Shown here piece after piece: positions 1 to 9,098 of a stretch of 64,000 bases of DNA. The position numbers and the translations under genes were made by a program. Position 1 is the first letter of the stretch; every line of letters begins with the position of its first letter. The notes beneath the pieces are model-generated. The model searched no databases, was not told the origin of the DNA, and was given only the letters and a program-made list of their open reading frames with translations. The DNA is from Tahibacter soli (GTDB taxonomy: Bacteria > Pseudomonadota > Gammaproteobacteria > Xanthomonadales > Rhodanobacteraceae): the NCBI RefSeq assembly GCF_025717065.2, contig NZ_JAOVZO020000018.1:806001-870000 (forward strand), in the 5' to 3' direction.

Positions 1-698
1 TTCACGAGTTTTTCGACGCCGCGGTAGATGTGGCGCAGGATCTGCCGGCCGACCACGAGCACGATGAGAAGCGTTGCGACCGACAGTCCGATGCGCCACC
101 AGTTCACACGCCACGCGCGGGCGACGTCGGCCGCGAGATTTTCGTTCGCGGTAACCATCTTGAGATCGGACAGGAAGGCCAGGCGCATCGTGACCGGATC
201 GATCGCCGGATACAGCTCGGTGTCGGCGAACTTGCCGAGCGCGGGCAGGTCGCGGCTGACCAGAATCGCGCGCAGCTTCGCCGCGGCGCGGTCGGCGCTT
301 TCGCGATGGCGCGCGATCTCGTCGACGAGGCTCTTCTGCTCGGGCGTCAGGCGCGTGCCGTTGAGCGCCTCCCAATGCCGCTGCACGCGCGTTGCCGCGC
401 GATCGAGCACTTCGACGCCCTGCTCCCAGCCCATGAGGTTGTTGCGCACGCGAAACGTCGTGTCGACGACGTCGAAGCCGTAGGCATCGGAAATGCCCTT
501 GACGTAGTTGAGGCCGCCGAGCGAGTCGTCGCGCACGCCTTGCATCGTGCGCACGGTCGCCTGCTGGCTCAGCGTGTCGAGCACGAGCACGGTCGCGCCG
601 GTCGCCAGCATCAGTCCGAACAGCGACAGCAGCTGCTGGCGTATCGACAGGCGCGACGGGCGCCAGCCGAACGACGGTTCGCGCGGCGGCGCGTCCAC
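1..698 (-). CDS. N-terminal part of a membrane-bound sensor protein (partial)
   Basis: The reading frame runs off the left edge, so only about 232 N-terminal residues are visible. A GTG start at 698 overlaps the TAG stop of the upstream EAL gene by one base (TAGTG), implying translational coupling. The protein has a short cytoplasmic tail, a transmembrane segment at about residues 23-41, a mostly helical periplasmic region of about 155 residues rich in charged helices, and a second transmembrane segment at about 200-219. This is the four-helix-bundle sensor layout of chemoreceptors and of some histidine kinases. The output domain lies outside the window, so methyl-accepting chemotaxis protein and (hybrid) histidine kinase both remain possible. 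The neighbouring receiver-EAL protein makes a kinase slightly more attractive. No ligand can be named. Confidence 0.75.
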   Translation of the reverse strand, partial: MDAPPREPSFGWRPSRLSIRQQLLSLFGLMLATGATVLVLDTLSQQATVRTMQGVRDDSLGGLNYVKGISDAYGFDVVDTTFRVRNNLMGWEQGVEVLDRAATRVQRHWEALNGTRLTPEQKSLVDEIARHRESADRAAAKLRAILVSRDLPALGKFADTELYPAIDPVTMRLAFLSDLKMVTANENLAADVARAWRVNWWRIGLSVATLLIVLVVGRQILRHIYRGVEKLV

Positions 699-1909
699 TA
701 GGCGCCGACGATGCCGGCAGGCGGCCGCCAGTGCTGAACCTGGTCGATCAGCGCGTGGCCGGCGACGGCCGCGCCGATCAGAAAGCCCTGCGCGTGCTGG
801 CAGCCGAGCTCGGCCAGCATCTGCCAGTCTTCGACCGTCTCGACGCCTTCGGCGATCGTGCCGAGATCGAGCTTGCGCGCCAGCTCCAGGCTCGTTTCGA
901 CGACCGCGCGCTTGCGCGGCTGCCGCGCCGAGCCCGTGACGAAGCCCTGGTCGATCTTCAGTTCGGTAAAAGGAATCTGCGACAGCTGCGCGAGCGACGA
1001 ATAGCCGGTGCCGAAGTCGTCGATCGCGAGCCCGAAACCTTTGAGGCGCAGCCGTGCCAGCACGTTGAGCGCGTTCGCCGCCTCGCCCATGACCGAGCTT
1101 TCGGTGACCTCGAACACCACGTCGCGCGGTTTCACGCCCGCCTGCTGCACGGTCTGCTGGTAGCGGTCGGCGGTGTCCACCTTGGCGAGGTTCAACATCG
1201 AGACGTTGACCGACAACCGCAATTCCAGGCCCGACGCGGCCCAGCGCGTGCGCCAGCGGCACGCCTTGGCGAGCATGCGGTCGGTGAACGCGTCGATGAG
1301 CCCTTCGCGTTCGAGCAGGTGGACGAACTGCGCCGGCATGACCACGCCGTCGTCGCGTATCCAGCGCGCGAGCGCCTCGACGCCGACGACATGGCCGCTC
1401 GCGATCGCGACCTGCGGCTGGAACCACGGTTCGAACTCGTCGGCATCGAGCGCATCGACCAGCGCGCGGCGGTCGAGATCGAGCGGCGCGTCGTCGCGGT
1501 CTTCTTCGTGTTCCTGATGAAAATGCAGCAGCACGTCGTGCAGCTTTTGCGCCGTCAGCGGCTTTTCGACCGTGCCGAGCACGCGCAGGCCCGACGCGCG
1601 CGCCATCGTCTGCACCGTGTTGAGCAGCGACGGATCCAGGGCCGACAGTACGACGATCGCGCGCGCCAGACGACGGCCGGCAACGTGACCGATCAGCTCG
1701 ATGCCGTCCATTTCCGGCAGGTCGAGATCGACGACGACGACGTCGGGCGGTTCGGCCATCGCGCCGAGGCGGTCAAGCGCCTCGCGCCCGTTCGCGGCCT
1801 CGTACGCGCGCTCGACGCCGAGGCCCGCGAGCAGGCGCAACGCGATGCTGCGCTGGAAGCCGTGATCCTCGACCACCATCACCGACAGCGGGGCGAACCG
1901 TGACGTCAT
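698..1909 (-). CDS. Response regulator with receiver and EAL domains (RocR/PvrR-like c-di-GMP phosphodiesterase)
   Basis: A cytoplasmic protein of 403 residues, close to the roughly 390 of the RocR family. The N-terminal receiver domain (about 8-130) keeps the acidic pair E14/D15, phospho-acceptor D61, S89 and K117. The EAL domain (about 150-395) keeps E178-A-L, N235, E267, the DDFGTG loop at 297-302, K318, E354 and Q374, so it should hydrolyse c-di-GMP to pGpG, probably under phosphorylation control. The ATG at 1909 was chosen because a GAGGGA ribosome binding site precedes it; the frame stays open upstream but has no such site. It is followed with a one-base overlap by a membrane sensor, its likely partner. 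Catalytic competence is inferred from conserved residues. Confidence 0.92.
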   Translation of the reverse strand: MTSRFAPLSVMVVEDHGFQRSIALRLLAGLGVERAYEAANGREALDRLGAMAEPPDVVVVDLDLPEMDGIELIGHVAGRRLARAIVVLSALDPSLLNTVQTMARASGLRVLGTVEKPLTAQKLHDVLLHFHQEHEEDRDDAPLDLDRRALVDALDADEFEPWFQPQVAIASGHVVGVEALARWIRDDGVVMPAQFVHLLEREGLIDAFTDRMLAKACRWRTRWAASGLELRLSVNVSMLNLAKVDTADRYQQTVQQAGVKPRDVVFEVTESSVMGEAANALNVLARLRLKGFGLAIDDFGTGYSSLAQLSQIPFTELKIDQGFVTGSARQPRKRAVVETSLELARKLDLGTIAEGVETVEDWQMLAELGCQHAQGFLIGAAVAGHALIDQVQHWRPPAGIVGA

Positions 1910-2032
1910 AAGCGATCCCTCGGGCCCGCTCGCAATGTAACCCAGGATGGCCGCATGGACGTCGAGACGTCGATACAAAAAACGGCAGTGTGGTGCGTCC
2001 GGGGGGTTTCGGCGCGGTTCGCGGCAAGTTAT

Positions 2033-2060
2033 TTGACGCATCGCAACAACTGTGTTTGAT
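2033..2060 (+). promoter_or_regulatory. Possible sigma-70 promoter for gltBD
   Basis: TTGACG at 2033-2038 matches five of six -35 consensus bases. After 16 bases follows TTTGAT at 2055-2060, four of six at -10. It would give a leader of about 265 bases that contains the palindromic element. Motif match only. Confidence 0.35.
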
Positions 2061-2177
2061 TCGGAGCCGTGATCCGCGACTCGCGGACCTCAAGGCGCGG
2101 GATGGCGCTTTGTCCAAGCCATGCTCGTGTGGCCGCACTGGATCGGCTGCGCGGGACTTGCCAGGAAGTAGTGTCAT

Positions 2178-2322
2178 GTTTCACGAGTGGATCGAACGAT
2201 GTTTCGTGCGGATTTCGTCGCGAGGCAAGGCGCACCGAGGAGTCGTACCGGTGGTACGGCGACGAGGTGCAACGCAGCATCGCGGCGAAAGACGCCGAAA
2301 CAGTTCGGTTCACTCGTGAAAC
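2178..2322. repeat. 145-bp near-palindromic, MITE-like element in the gltBD leader
   Basis: The outer 20 bases at 2178-2197 and 2303-2322 are inverted copies of each other with 18 of 20 matching (both begin GTTTCACGAGTG outward). Similarity between the two arms continues through most of the interior. The apex GTACC-GGT-GGTAC is at 2245-2257. The right end lies one base before the AGGA ribosome binding site of gltBD. Transcribed, it would fold into one long imperfect hairpin of about 70 base pairs per side. It encodes nothing obvious. No second copy was noticed in this window. Confidence 0.7.
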
Positions 2323-2333
2323 AGGACACTCCC

Positions 2334-5300
2334 ATGCCGCGACGCAACACATCGCGTCTGTACGACCCCGCCTTCGAACACGACAGCTGCGGGTTCGGCT
2401 TGATCGCGCAGATCGACGCGAGGCCCAGCGCCTGGCTCGTCGACCAGGCCTTCGCCGCGCTCGCGCGCATGGCCCACCGCGGCGGCGTCAACGCCGACGG
2501 CATCACCGGCGACGGCAGCGGCATCCTCCTGTATCGCCCGACCGCGTGGCTCGCCGCGCTCGCGGCCGGGTCGAACATCGCGCTCGCGCCGCGCTTCGCC
2601 GCGGGCCTCGTTTTTCTCGATCGCGACGACGACGCCGCCGCGCACGCGACCGCCACACTCGAAGATCTCGTTCGCGCGGAAGGTCTCGCCGTCGCCGGCT
2701 GGCGCGACGTGCCGGTGCGGGCCGCCGCGTGCGGACCGCTCGGCGCCGCACACGCGCCGCGGGTGCGGCAGGTGTTCGTGAACGCGCCGGAAGGCATCGA
2801 CGACGGCGCGTTCGAACGCGCGCTGTTCCGCGCGCGCCGCAAGGCCGGCGCGGCCCTCGCGAACGACGCGACGTTCTACGTCGTCACGCTGTCGGCCGCG
2901 ACGATCGGCTACAAGGCGATGACCGCGCCCGGCGCCCTGCGCGACGCGTTTCCCGATCTGTCGCATCCCGCGCTCGCGGCGTGCGCCGCGACGTTCCACC
3001 AGCGGTTCTCGACGAACACCTTGCCGAACTGGCGCCTCGCGCAGCCGTTTCGCCTGCTCGCGCACAACGGCGAGATCAATACGATCCGCGCGAACCGCAC
3101 CTGGGGCGAGGCGCGCTCGGCGAAGATGCGCTCGCCGCTGCTGGATTTGTCGGACATCGGCCCGATCGTCAGCGGCGCGGGTTCGGATTCGCAAAGCCTC
3201 GACGAGATGCTCGACGTGCTGCTCGCCGGCGGCATCGACCTCATCACCGCGATGCGCGTGCTCGTGCCGCCCGCGTGGGGCGCGCGCGAGGACATCGACG
3301 AAGACCTCGAAGCGTTCTACGAGTACTACGCGCTGCACAGCGAACCGTGGGACGGCCCGGCCGGCCTCGTGATCTGCGACGGCCGCTACGCCGCGTGCAC
3401 CCTCGACCGCAACGGCCTGCGGCCCACGCGCTGGGCCAAGAGCGACGACGGCCACGTCGTGATCGCCTCCGAAGCCGGCATCTGGGACATCGACGATGCG
3501 CGGATCGTCGCGAAGGGCCGCCTCGGTCCCGGCGAAATGATGGCCGTCGATCTCGTCGAACACCGTGTGCTGCACAACGCCGACATCGACGCGATCAACC
3601 GCCGCCGCGCGCCGTTCAAGCAGTGGCTGCGCGACGAAGTGCACTACCTCGAATCGCATCTGATCGACCCGGCGCTGGCGGCCGAACCGTTTCCGCCGGA
3701 GACGCTCGCGCGGTTCCAGAAGCAGTTCGCGCTGACGCGCGAGGAACGCGACGTGGTGCTGAAGTCGCTCGCCGAATCGGAAGCCGAAGCCACGGGCTCG
3801 ATGGGCGACGACACGCCGATCGCCGTGCTCTCGCGCAAGTCGCGACCGCTGTACGAATACTTCCGCCAGGCGTTCGCGCAGGTCACGAATCCGCCGATCG
3901 ATCCGCTGCGCGAACGGCTCGTGATGTCGCTGGTGACGCAGATCGGCCGCGAAGGCAACGTGTTCGACCTCGCGCCCGAGAACGCGCGGCAGGTGCTCCT
4001 GAACTCGCCGGTGCTGTCGCAGCGCAAGCTGCGCCAGATCCTCGCGCTGCCGCAGGCGCAGGATGCGCAGATCAAGATCGACCTGTACTACGACCCGGCA
4101 GAAGGCCTGGAAGCGGCGATCCGCCGGCTATGCGCCGAGGCCGAAGCCGCGGTGCGCGGCGGCGGCCTGATCGTGCTCTTGTCCGACCGCTACCCGGCGC
4201 CGGGCCTGATGCCGATCCACGCGCTGCTCGCGGTCGGGGCGGTGCATGCGCATTTGTTGAAAACGCAGCTGCGTTGCGATTGCAACGTCATCGTCGAAAC
4301 CGGCACCGCGCGCGACGCGCACCATTTCGCGTGCCTGATCGGCTTCGGCGCGACCGCGGTGTATCCGTATCTGGCATACCAGACGCTGTACGACATGAAC
4401 CGCCGCGGCGAGCTGTCGGGCCGCGAAGGCGAGCCGCCGTCGGAAATCGGCCGCAGCTACCGGCGCGGCATCCGCAAGGGCCTGCTCAAGATCCTGTCGA
4501 AGATGGGCATCTCGACCGTCGCCGGCTACCGCGGCGCGCAGCTGTTCGAGATCGTCGGGCTCGATCGCGAGGTCGTCGACCTGTGCTTTCCCGGCGCGCC
4601 CTCGCGCATCGGCGGCGCGCGCTTCGCCGACATCGAGAACGAATACCGCGACCAGCTCGCCGCGGCGCGCGACCCGGCGTATTCGCTGCCGCCGGGCGGC
4701 CTGCTCAAGGCCGTGCCGGACGGCGAATACCACATGTACAACCCGCACGTGATCGGTTCGCTGCAGGCGGCCGTGCGCACCGGCGACGAGTCGCTGTACC
4801 GCGAATACGCCGACCACGTGAACACGCGCGCGCCGTCGGCGCTGCGCGACCTCGTACGCCTGCGCGCGGCGGGCGACGCGGTGCCGCTGGACGAAGTGGA
4901 ACCGGTCGAAGCGATACTGAAGCGCTTCGACTCGGCCGGCATGTCGCTCGGCGCGCTGTCGCCCGAGGCGCACGAAGCGCTCGCGATCGCGATGAACCGG
5001 CTCGGCGCGCGCAGCAATTCCGGCGAAGGCGGCGAGGATCCCGCGCGCTACGGCACCGAGCGCATGTCGAAGATCAAGCAGGTGGCGTCGGGCCGCTTCG
5101 GCGTGACGCCGGCCTATCTCGTCAACGCGCAGGTGCTGCAGATCAAGATCGCGCAAGGCGCCAAGCCCGGCGAAGGCGGGCAGCTGCCGGGCCACAAGGT
5201 CAACGGGCTGATCGCGCGGCTGCGCTACGCCAAGCCCGGCATCGGCCTGATTTCGCCGCCGCCGCATCACGACATCTATTCGATCGAAGACCTCGCGCAG

Positions 5301-8204
5301 CTGATCCACGATCTGCGCGAGGTGAATCCGGCGGCGCTGATCTCGGTCAAGCTCGTCTCGCACGCGGGCGTCGGCACGATCGCCGCGGGCGTGGTCAAGG
5401 CCGGCGCCGATCTCATCACCGTGTCGGGCCACGACGGCGGTACGGGCGCGAGCCCGCTGACGTCGATCCGCTACGCCGGTACGCCGTGGGAGCTCGGCCT
5501 CGCCGAAACGCAGCAGACGCTCGTGATGAACGGCCTGCGAGACCGCGTGATCGTGCAGACCGACGGCGGCCTGAAGACCGGCCTCGACGTCGTCAAGGCC
5601 GCCGCGCTCGGCGCGCAGAGCTTCGGCTTCGGCACGGCGCCGATGGTCGCGCTCGGCTGCAAATACCTGCGCATCTGCCATCTGAACTCGTGCGCGACGG
5701 GCGTCGCGACGCAGAACGACGTGCTGCGGCGCAAGCACTTTCTCGGCCTGCCCGAGATGGTGATGCACTACTTCCGGTTCGTCGCCGAGGAGACGCGCGA
5801 GATACTCGCCTCGCTCGGCCTGCGCCGTCTCGACGAACTGGTCGGCCGCGTCGACCTTCTCGAACGCATCGAAGGCGTGACGGCGAAACAGCGCCAGGTC
5901 GATCTCGCGCCGCTCCTGCATGCCGAACCCGCGACGCGCATCGCGTGCGCCGCGGCGCCGGTCGCGCACGGCGGCCTCGCCGCACGCATCGTGGCCGATA
6001 CCGCCGCCGCGGTCGCGGCGCGGCAAGGCGGCACGTTCGACTACGCGATATCGAGCACCGACCGCACGATCGGCGCGCGCCTGTCCGGCGAAATCGCGCG
6101 CGCCTGGGGCGACGAAGGGCTCGTCGAATCGCCGATCGTGCTGAACCTCGCCGGCAGCGCGGGCCAGAGCCTCGGCGCGTGGAACGCGAACGGCGTGCAC
6201 CTCGTGCTCACCGGCGAGGCGAACGACGGCGTCGGCAAGGGCATGCACGGCGGACGCATCGTCGTGCGTCCGCCGGCCCGCGCGCGCTACGCGAGCCAGG
6301 AGAGCGCGATCGTCGGCAACACCTGCCTGTACGGCGCCACCGGCGGCGAGCTGTACGCCGCGGGCCGCGCCGGCGAGCGCTTCGGCGTGCGCAATTCCGG
6401 CGCGCTCGCGGTGGTCGAAGGCGTCGGCGATCACGCGTGCGAATACATGACCGGCGGCGCGATCGTCGTGCTCGGCAGCGCCGGCCTCAACTTCGGCGCC
6501 GGCATGACCGGCGGCTACGCGTACGTGCTCGACCTCGAGCGCGACTTCGTCGACCGCTACAACCACGAGCTCGTCGACATCCACCGCATTTCGCTCGAAG
6601 GGCTCGAAAACCATCTGCAGCACCTGCGCGGGCTGATGCGCGCGCACATCGACGCGACCGGCAGCGCGTGGGCCGCGCGCCTGCTCGCCGACTTTCGCGA
6701 CGTTCTGCACAAATTCTGGCTGGTCAAGCCGAAGGCCGCGAGTCTCGACGCGCTGGCCGAGGCCCTGGAGGCGCGCGGCATGAGCGAGAAGACGTTTCCC
6801 TTCCTCAAGTTCCACCGCGCGCTGCCGCAGGAAGTGCCGGTGCCCGTGCGCGTGCTCGGCTACGGCGAAATCCACGGCGGCTTCGTCAACGGCGACGCGT
6901 CGGATCAGGCGTCGCGCTGCATCGACTGCGGCAATCCGTACTGCTCGTGGGGCTGCCCGCTCGGCAACCGCATTCCGCAATGGCTCGCGCTCGTGCGCGA
7001 CGGACGCATCCTGGACGCCGCGTCGCTGATGCACGAAACCAATCCGCTGCCGGAAATCTGCGGTCGCGTGTGTCCGCAGGACCGCCTGTGCGAAGGCGCC
7101 TGCACGCTCGAGGAAGGCTTCGGCGCGGTGACGATCGGCAGCATCGAGCGCTGGGTGACCGACGAGGCGATCCGTCGCGGCTGGCGGCCGGCGTCGACCG
7201 CGCAGGAACCGACCGGCCGGCGCGTCGCGATCGTCGGCGCGGGCCCGGCCGGGCTCGCCGCGGCCGACCGGCTGGTGCGCTCGGGCGTCGCGGTCGACGT
7301 GTTCGACCGCTACGAGGAGATCGGCGGTCTGCTGACGTTCGGCATTCCGGCGTTCAAGCTCGACAAGGCCGTGGTGCGCACGCGCCGCCAGGTGCTCGAG
7401 GAACTCGGCGTGGCGTTCCGGCTCGGCGTCGACATCGGCCGCGACATCCCGTTCGACGCGCTCGTCGACGGCTACGACGCGGTGTTCATGGCGACCGGCG
7501 CGTATCGCTACGTCGACGGCCGCCTGCCGGGGCAGGATCTGCCCGGCGTCCATGCGGCGTTGCCGTTCCTGATCGCCAGTACGCGACGCCTGCTCGGCAC
7601 GGCGACGGCGGCCGACGTGCTGCCCGATCTCGCCGGCCGGCGCGTCGTGGTGCTCGGCGGCGGCGACACGGCGATGGACTGCGTGCGTTCGTCGATTCGC
7701 CTCGGCGCCGCGAAGGTGTCGTGCGTGTACCGGCGCGACGAGAAGAACATGCCCGGTTCGCGCCGCGAAGTGAAATACGCGAAAGAGGAAGGTGTGGAAT
7801 TCGTGTTCCAGCGCCAGCCGCTCGAGATCCTCGGCGCCGATGCGGCAACGGGCGTGCGCGTGGCGCGCACCGTGCTGGTGCGCGACGGTCGCGGTCGCGC
7901 GCGTTCGGAAGCGGAAGCGGGCAGCGAGGAAACGCTGGACGCCGACGTCGTGATACTCGCGTTCGGCTTCGAGCCGAGTCCGCCGGACTGGTGCGACGCC
8001 TACGATCTCGCGCGCGACGCGAGCGGCAAGCTCGTCGTCGGCGGACCGGGGCGCCTCGCGGGACAGACGAGCCACGACAAGATCTTCGCCGGCGGCGACA
8101 ACGTGCGCGGCGCCGACCTCGTGGTGCGCGCGGTGTACGACGGGCGCGAGGCGGCCAAGGCGATACTGGGGCAGTTGGGGGTGGTGGCGGCGACGCAGTA
8201 TTGA
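2334..8204 (+). CDS. gltBD: Glutamate synthase, large and small subunits fused in one frame
   Basis: Makes two glutamates from 2-oxoglutarate and glutamine using NAD(P)H. The 1956-residue frame contains a whole GltB (1-1482) followed without a stop by a whole GltD (1483-1956). Cys19 in DSCGFG is the expected N-terminal nucleophile after removal of an 18-residue propeptide. The FMN synthase domain (about 830-1210) includes a CKYLRICHLNSC 3Fe-4S motif. The GltD part has two cysteine clusters (CIDCGNPYC... and CGRVCPQDRLCEGAC), an FAD motif GAGPAG and an NADPH-site motif GGGDTAMD. The ATG at 2334 follows AGGA by seven bases and places the nucleophile where the family has it. In most bacteria the subunits are separate genes. 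Here an internal ATG at 6780 with a strong ribosome binding site may also yield free GltD. Confidence 0.95.
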   Translation: MPRRNTSRLYDPAFEHDSCGFGLIAQIDARPSAWLVDQAFAALARMAHRGGVNADGITGDGSGILLYRPTAWLAALAAGSNIALAPRFAAGLVFLDRDDDAAAHATATLEDLVRAEGLAVAGWRDVPVRAAACGPLGAAHAPRVRQVFVNAPEGIDDGAFERALFRARRKAGAALANDATFYVVTLSAATIGYKAMTAPGALRDAFPDLSHPALAACAATFHQRFSTNTLPNWRLAQPFRLLAHNGEINTIRANRTWGEARSAKMRSPLLDLSDIGPIVSGAGSDSQSLDEMLDVLLAGGIDLITAMRVLVPPAWGAREDIDEDLEAFYEYYALHSEPWDGPAGLVICDGRYAACTLDRNGLRPTRWAKSDDGHVVIASEAGIWDIDDARIVAKGRLGPGEMMAVDLVEHRVLHNADIDAINRRRAPFKQWLRDEVHYLESHLIDPALAAEPFPPETLARFQKQFALTREERDVVLKSLAESEAEATGSMGDDTPIAVLSRKSRPLYEYFRQAFAQVTNPPIDPLRERLVMSLVTQIGREGNVFDLAPENARQVLLNSPVLSQRKLRQILALPQAQDAQIKIDLYYDPAEGLEAAIRRLCAEAEAAVRGGGLIVLLSDRYPAPGLMPIHALLAVGAVHAHLLKTQLRCDCNVIVETGTARDAHHFACLIGFGATAVYPYLAYQTLYDMNRRGELSGREGEPPSEIGRSYRRGIRKGLLKILSKMGISTVAGYRGAQLFEIVGLDREVVDLCFPGAPSRIGGARFADIENEYRDQLAAARDPAYSLPPGGLLKAVPDGEYHMYNPHVIGSLQAAVRTGDESLYREYADHVNTRAPSALRDLVRLRAAGDAVPLDEVEPVEAILKRFDSAGMSLGALSPEAHEALAIAMNRLGARSNSGEGGEDPARYGTERMSKIKQVASGRFGVTPAYLVNAQVLQIKIAQGAKPGEGGQLPGHKVNGLIARLRYAKPGIGLISPPPHHDIYSIEDLAQLIHDLREVNPAALISVKLVSHAGVGTIAAGVVKAGADLITVSGHDGGTGASPLTSIRYAGTPWELGLAETQQTLVMNGLRDRVIVQTDGGLKTGLDVVKAAALGAQSFGFGTAPMVALGCKYLRICHLNSCATGVATQNDVLRRKHFLGLPEMVMHYFRFVAEETREILASLGLRRLDELVGRVDLLERIEGVTAKQRQVDLAPLLHAEPATRIACAAAPVAHGGLAARIVADTAAAVAARQGGTFDYAISSTDRTIGARLSGEIARAWGDEGLVESPIVLNLAGSAGQSLGAWNANGVHLVLTGEANDGVGKGMHGGRIVVRPPARARYASQESAIVGNTCLYGATGGELYAAGRAGERFGVRNSGALAVVEGVGDHACEYMTGGAIVVLGSAGLNFGAGMTGGYAYVLDLERDFVDRYNHELVDIHRISLEGLENHLQHLRGLMRAHIDATGSAWAARLLADFRDVLHKFWLVKPKAASLDALAEALEARGMSEKTFPFLKFHRALPQEVPVPVRVLGYGEIHGGFVNGDASDQASRCIDCGNPYCSWGCPLGNRIPQWLALVRDGRILDAASLMHETNPLPEICGRVCPQDRLCEGACTLEEGFGAVTIGSIERWVTDEAIRRGWRPASTAQEPTGRRVAIVGAGPAGLAAADRLVRSGVAVDVFDRYEEIGGLLTFGIPAFKLDKAVVRTRRQVLEELGVAFRLGVDIGRDIPFDALVDGYDAVFMATGAYRYVDGRLPGQDLPGVHAALPFLIASTRRLLGTATAADVLPDLAGRRVVVLGGGDTAMDCVRSSIRLGAAKVSCVYRRDEKNMPGSRREVKYAKEEGVEFVFQRQPLEILGADAATGVRVARTVLVRDGRGRARSEAEAGSEETLDADVVILAFGFEPSPPDWCDAYDLARDASGKLVVGGPGRLAGQTSHDKIFAGGDNVRGADLVVRAVYDGREAAKAILGQLGVVAATQY
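6767..6782 (+). promoter_or_regulatory. Internal ribosome binding site and ATG at the GltB/GltD junction
   Basis: GGAGG at 6767-6771 is eight bases before an in-frame ATG at 6780. Translation from there begins MSEKTFPFLKFHR, just where stand-alone GltD proteins begin, and would give a 474-residue subunit, a normal GltD length. The ATGA sequence here also resembles the stop-start overlap of ordinary gltB-gltD pairs, but the TGA is out of frame with gltB. Use of this start is inference. Confidence 0.5.
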
Positions 8205-8239
8205 GCTTCGTCGCTGAGGCGATCACGAACATTGCGACT

Positions 8240-8375
8240 CCCTCTCCCCCGACGGCCGTCGGGGAGAGGGATGGGGTGAGGGGGCGACGCCTGGGTTTTC
8301 CTCAACCTCGACGAAGTGCGGAGCGCTCGCCCCCTCACCCCGACCCTCTCCCCCAAGCGAGCTTGGGGGAGAGGG
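8240..8375. repeat. Interspersed double-hairpin repeat, copy 1
   Basis: Two strong hairpins, CCCTCTCCCC...GGGGAGAGGG at 8240-8270 and a perfect 15-bp stem at 8344-8375, face each other across GGGGTGAGGGGG and its inverted copy. The centre carries a conserved CTCGACGAAGTGCG stretch. A second copy in the opposite orientation is at 61996-62131. It lies between convergent genes (gltBD and the 2OG oxygenase) and may act as a two-way terminator or mRNA stabiliser. Confidence 0.8.
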
Positions 8376-8381
8376 AGAAAA

Positions 8382-9098
8382 CTAGACGTTGTAGCCTTTG
8401 TACAAAGTCCCATGCGCCGGCCGCGTCTCGTCCGCCGGCCGTTCGACCGTGTAGTAGTACAGCGCGATCGATCGCCGGTACACGCCATCGGGCGCCGCCC
8501 AGAGGTTCGGGTGGCCGTGGAACGTGTCCGAGCGCGTGGCGAACAGCACCGCCCGGTTGAATAGCGGCTCCACCGTGCGCACGCGCCGCGTGCCGGTCGT
8601 ATCCCACAGCTCCAGCTCGCCGCCGTAACCCGGCTCCCAATGCGGACTGAGGTAGATCAGAAGGTTCAGGCGCCGGTGCGCCTTCAATCCCTCGTGCCAG
8701 TTGAAATCGGCGTGGATGCCGAGGTGATCGCCGGGCCGGCTCAGATGAATGCCGCCGCCGACGAGGTGCGGGTCGGGCAGCAGGCTCTCGATGCCGCTGA
8801 CGGTTTCGAGAAATCGCAGGAACGGCCCGGAATTGAGATCGTGGATCGCGCGCCGCAGCGGCTCGGGAAACGCGGCTTCGTCGGAGCTGCCCATCTTCAC
8901 TTCGAGGCCGTGCGCGCCGAACCGGTCCCAGACCATGCGATCTTCGGGACGCGGAAAACGCTCGGTCAGCTCGCGGGCGGCGTCGGCTTTCAGGAAATCG
9001 GCGAAAACGGCGTGGGGATACGGGTCGGCAGCCGCGAATGCCGGCGCCGTCGCGGCGCCGAGCGCCTTGAGTCTGTCAAGATCGAAAACGTAGGGCAT
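8382..9098 (-). CDS. 2-oxoglutarate/Fe(II)-dependent oxygenase (prolyl hydroxylase-like)
   Basis: A soluble 238-residue protein with the jelly-roll oxygenase signature: H129-x-D131 in GIHADF, distal H194 in TFHGHP, and R208/R209 as candidate 2-oxoglutarate ligands in YRRSIAL. The region LNLLIYLSPHW and GGELELWD is typical of bacterial prolyl-4-hydroxylase-like proteins. Such enzymes couple 2-oxoglutarate decarboxylation to hydroxylation of a protein or small molecule; the substrate cannot be read from sequence. The gene stands alone and converges on gltBD. No clear ribosome binding site precedes the ATG at 9098, but the N-terminus reads well from there. Confidence 0.85.
   Translation of the reverse strand: MPYVFDLDRLKALGAATAPAFAAADPYPHAVFADFLKADAARELTERFPRPEDRMVWDRFGAHGLEVKMGSSDEAAFPEPLRRAIHDLNSGPFLRFLETVSGIESLLPDPHLVGGGIHLSRPGDHLGIHADFNWHEGLKAHRRLNLLIYLSPHWEPGYGGELELWDTTGTRRVRTVEPLFNRAVLFATRSDTFHGHPNLWAAPDGVYRRSIALYYYTVERPADETRPAHGTLYKGYNV

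Larger units (their letters stand above)
1910..2333. other. Divergent intergenic region between the EAL gene and gltBD
   Basis: 424 bases without a credible gene. It holds the presumed promoter of gltBD, a 145-bp near-palindrome (2178-2322) and the gltBD ribosome binding site AGGA at 2323-2326. No riboswitch fold of a known class was recognised. Confidence 0.7.

Noticed and set aside
2177-2190. parS-like half site TGTTTCACGAGTG
   Set aside because: Only the first half matches the parS consensus; the second half is missing, and the sequence is explained as an end of the palindromic element.
2069-8560. Very long open frames on both strands overlapping gltBD
   Set aside because: They arise from high-GC codon bias; their translations are arginine-rich and resemble no protein, while the gltBD frame shows complete family motifs.
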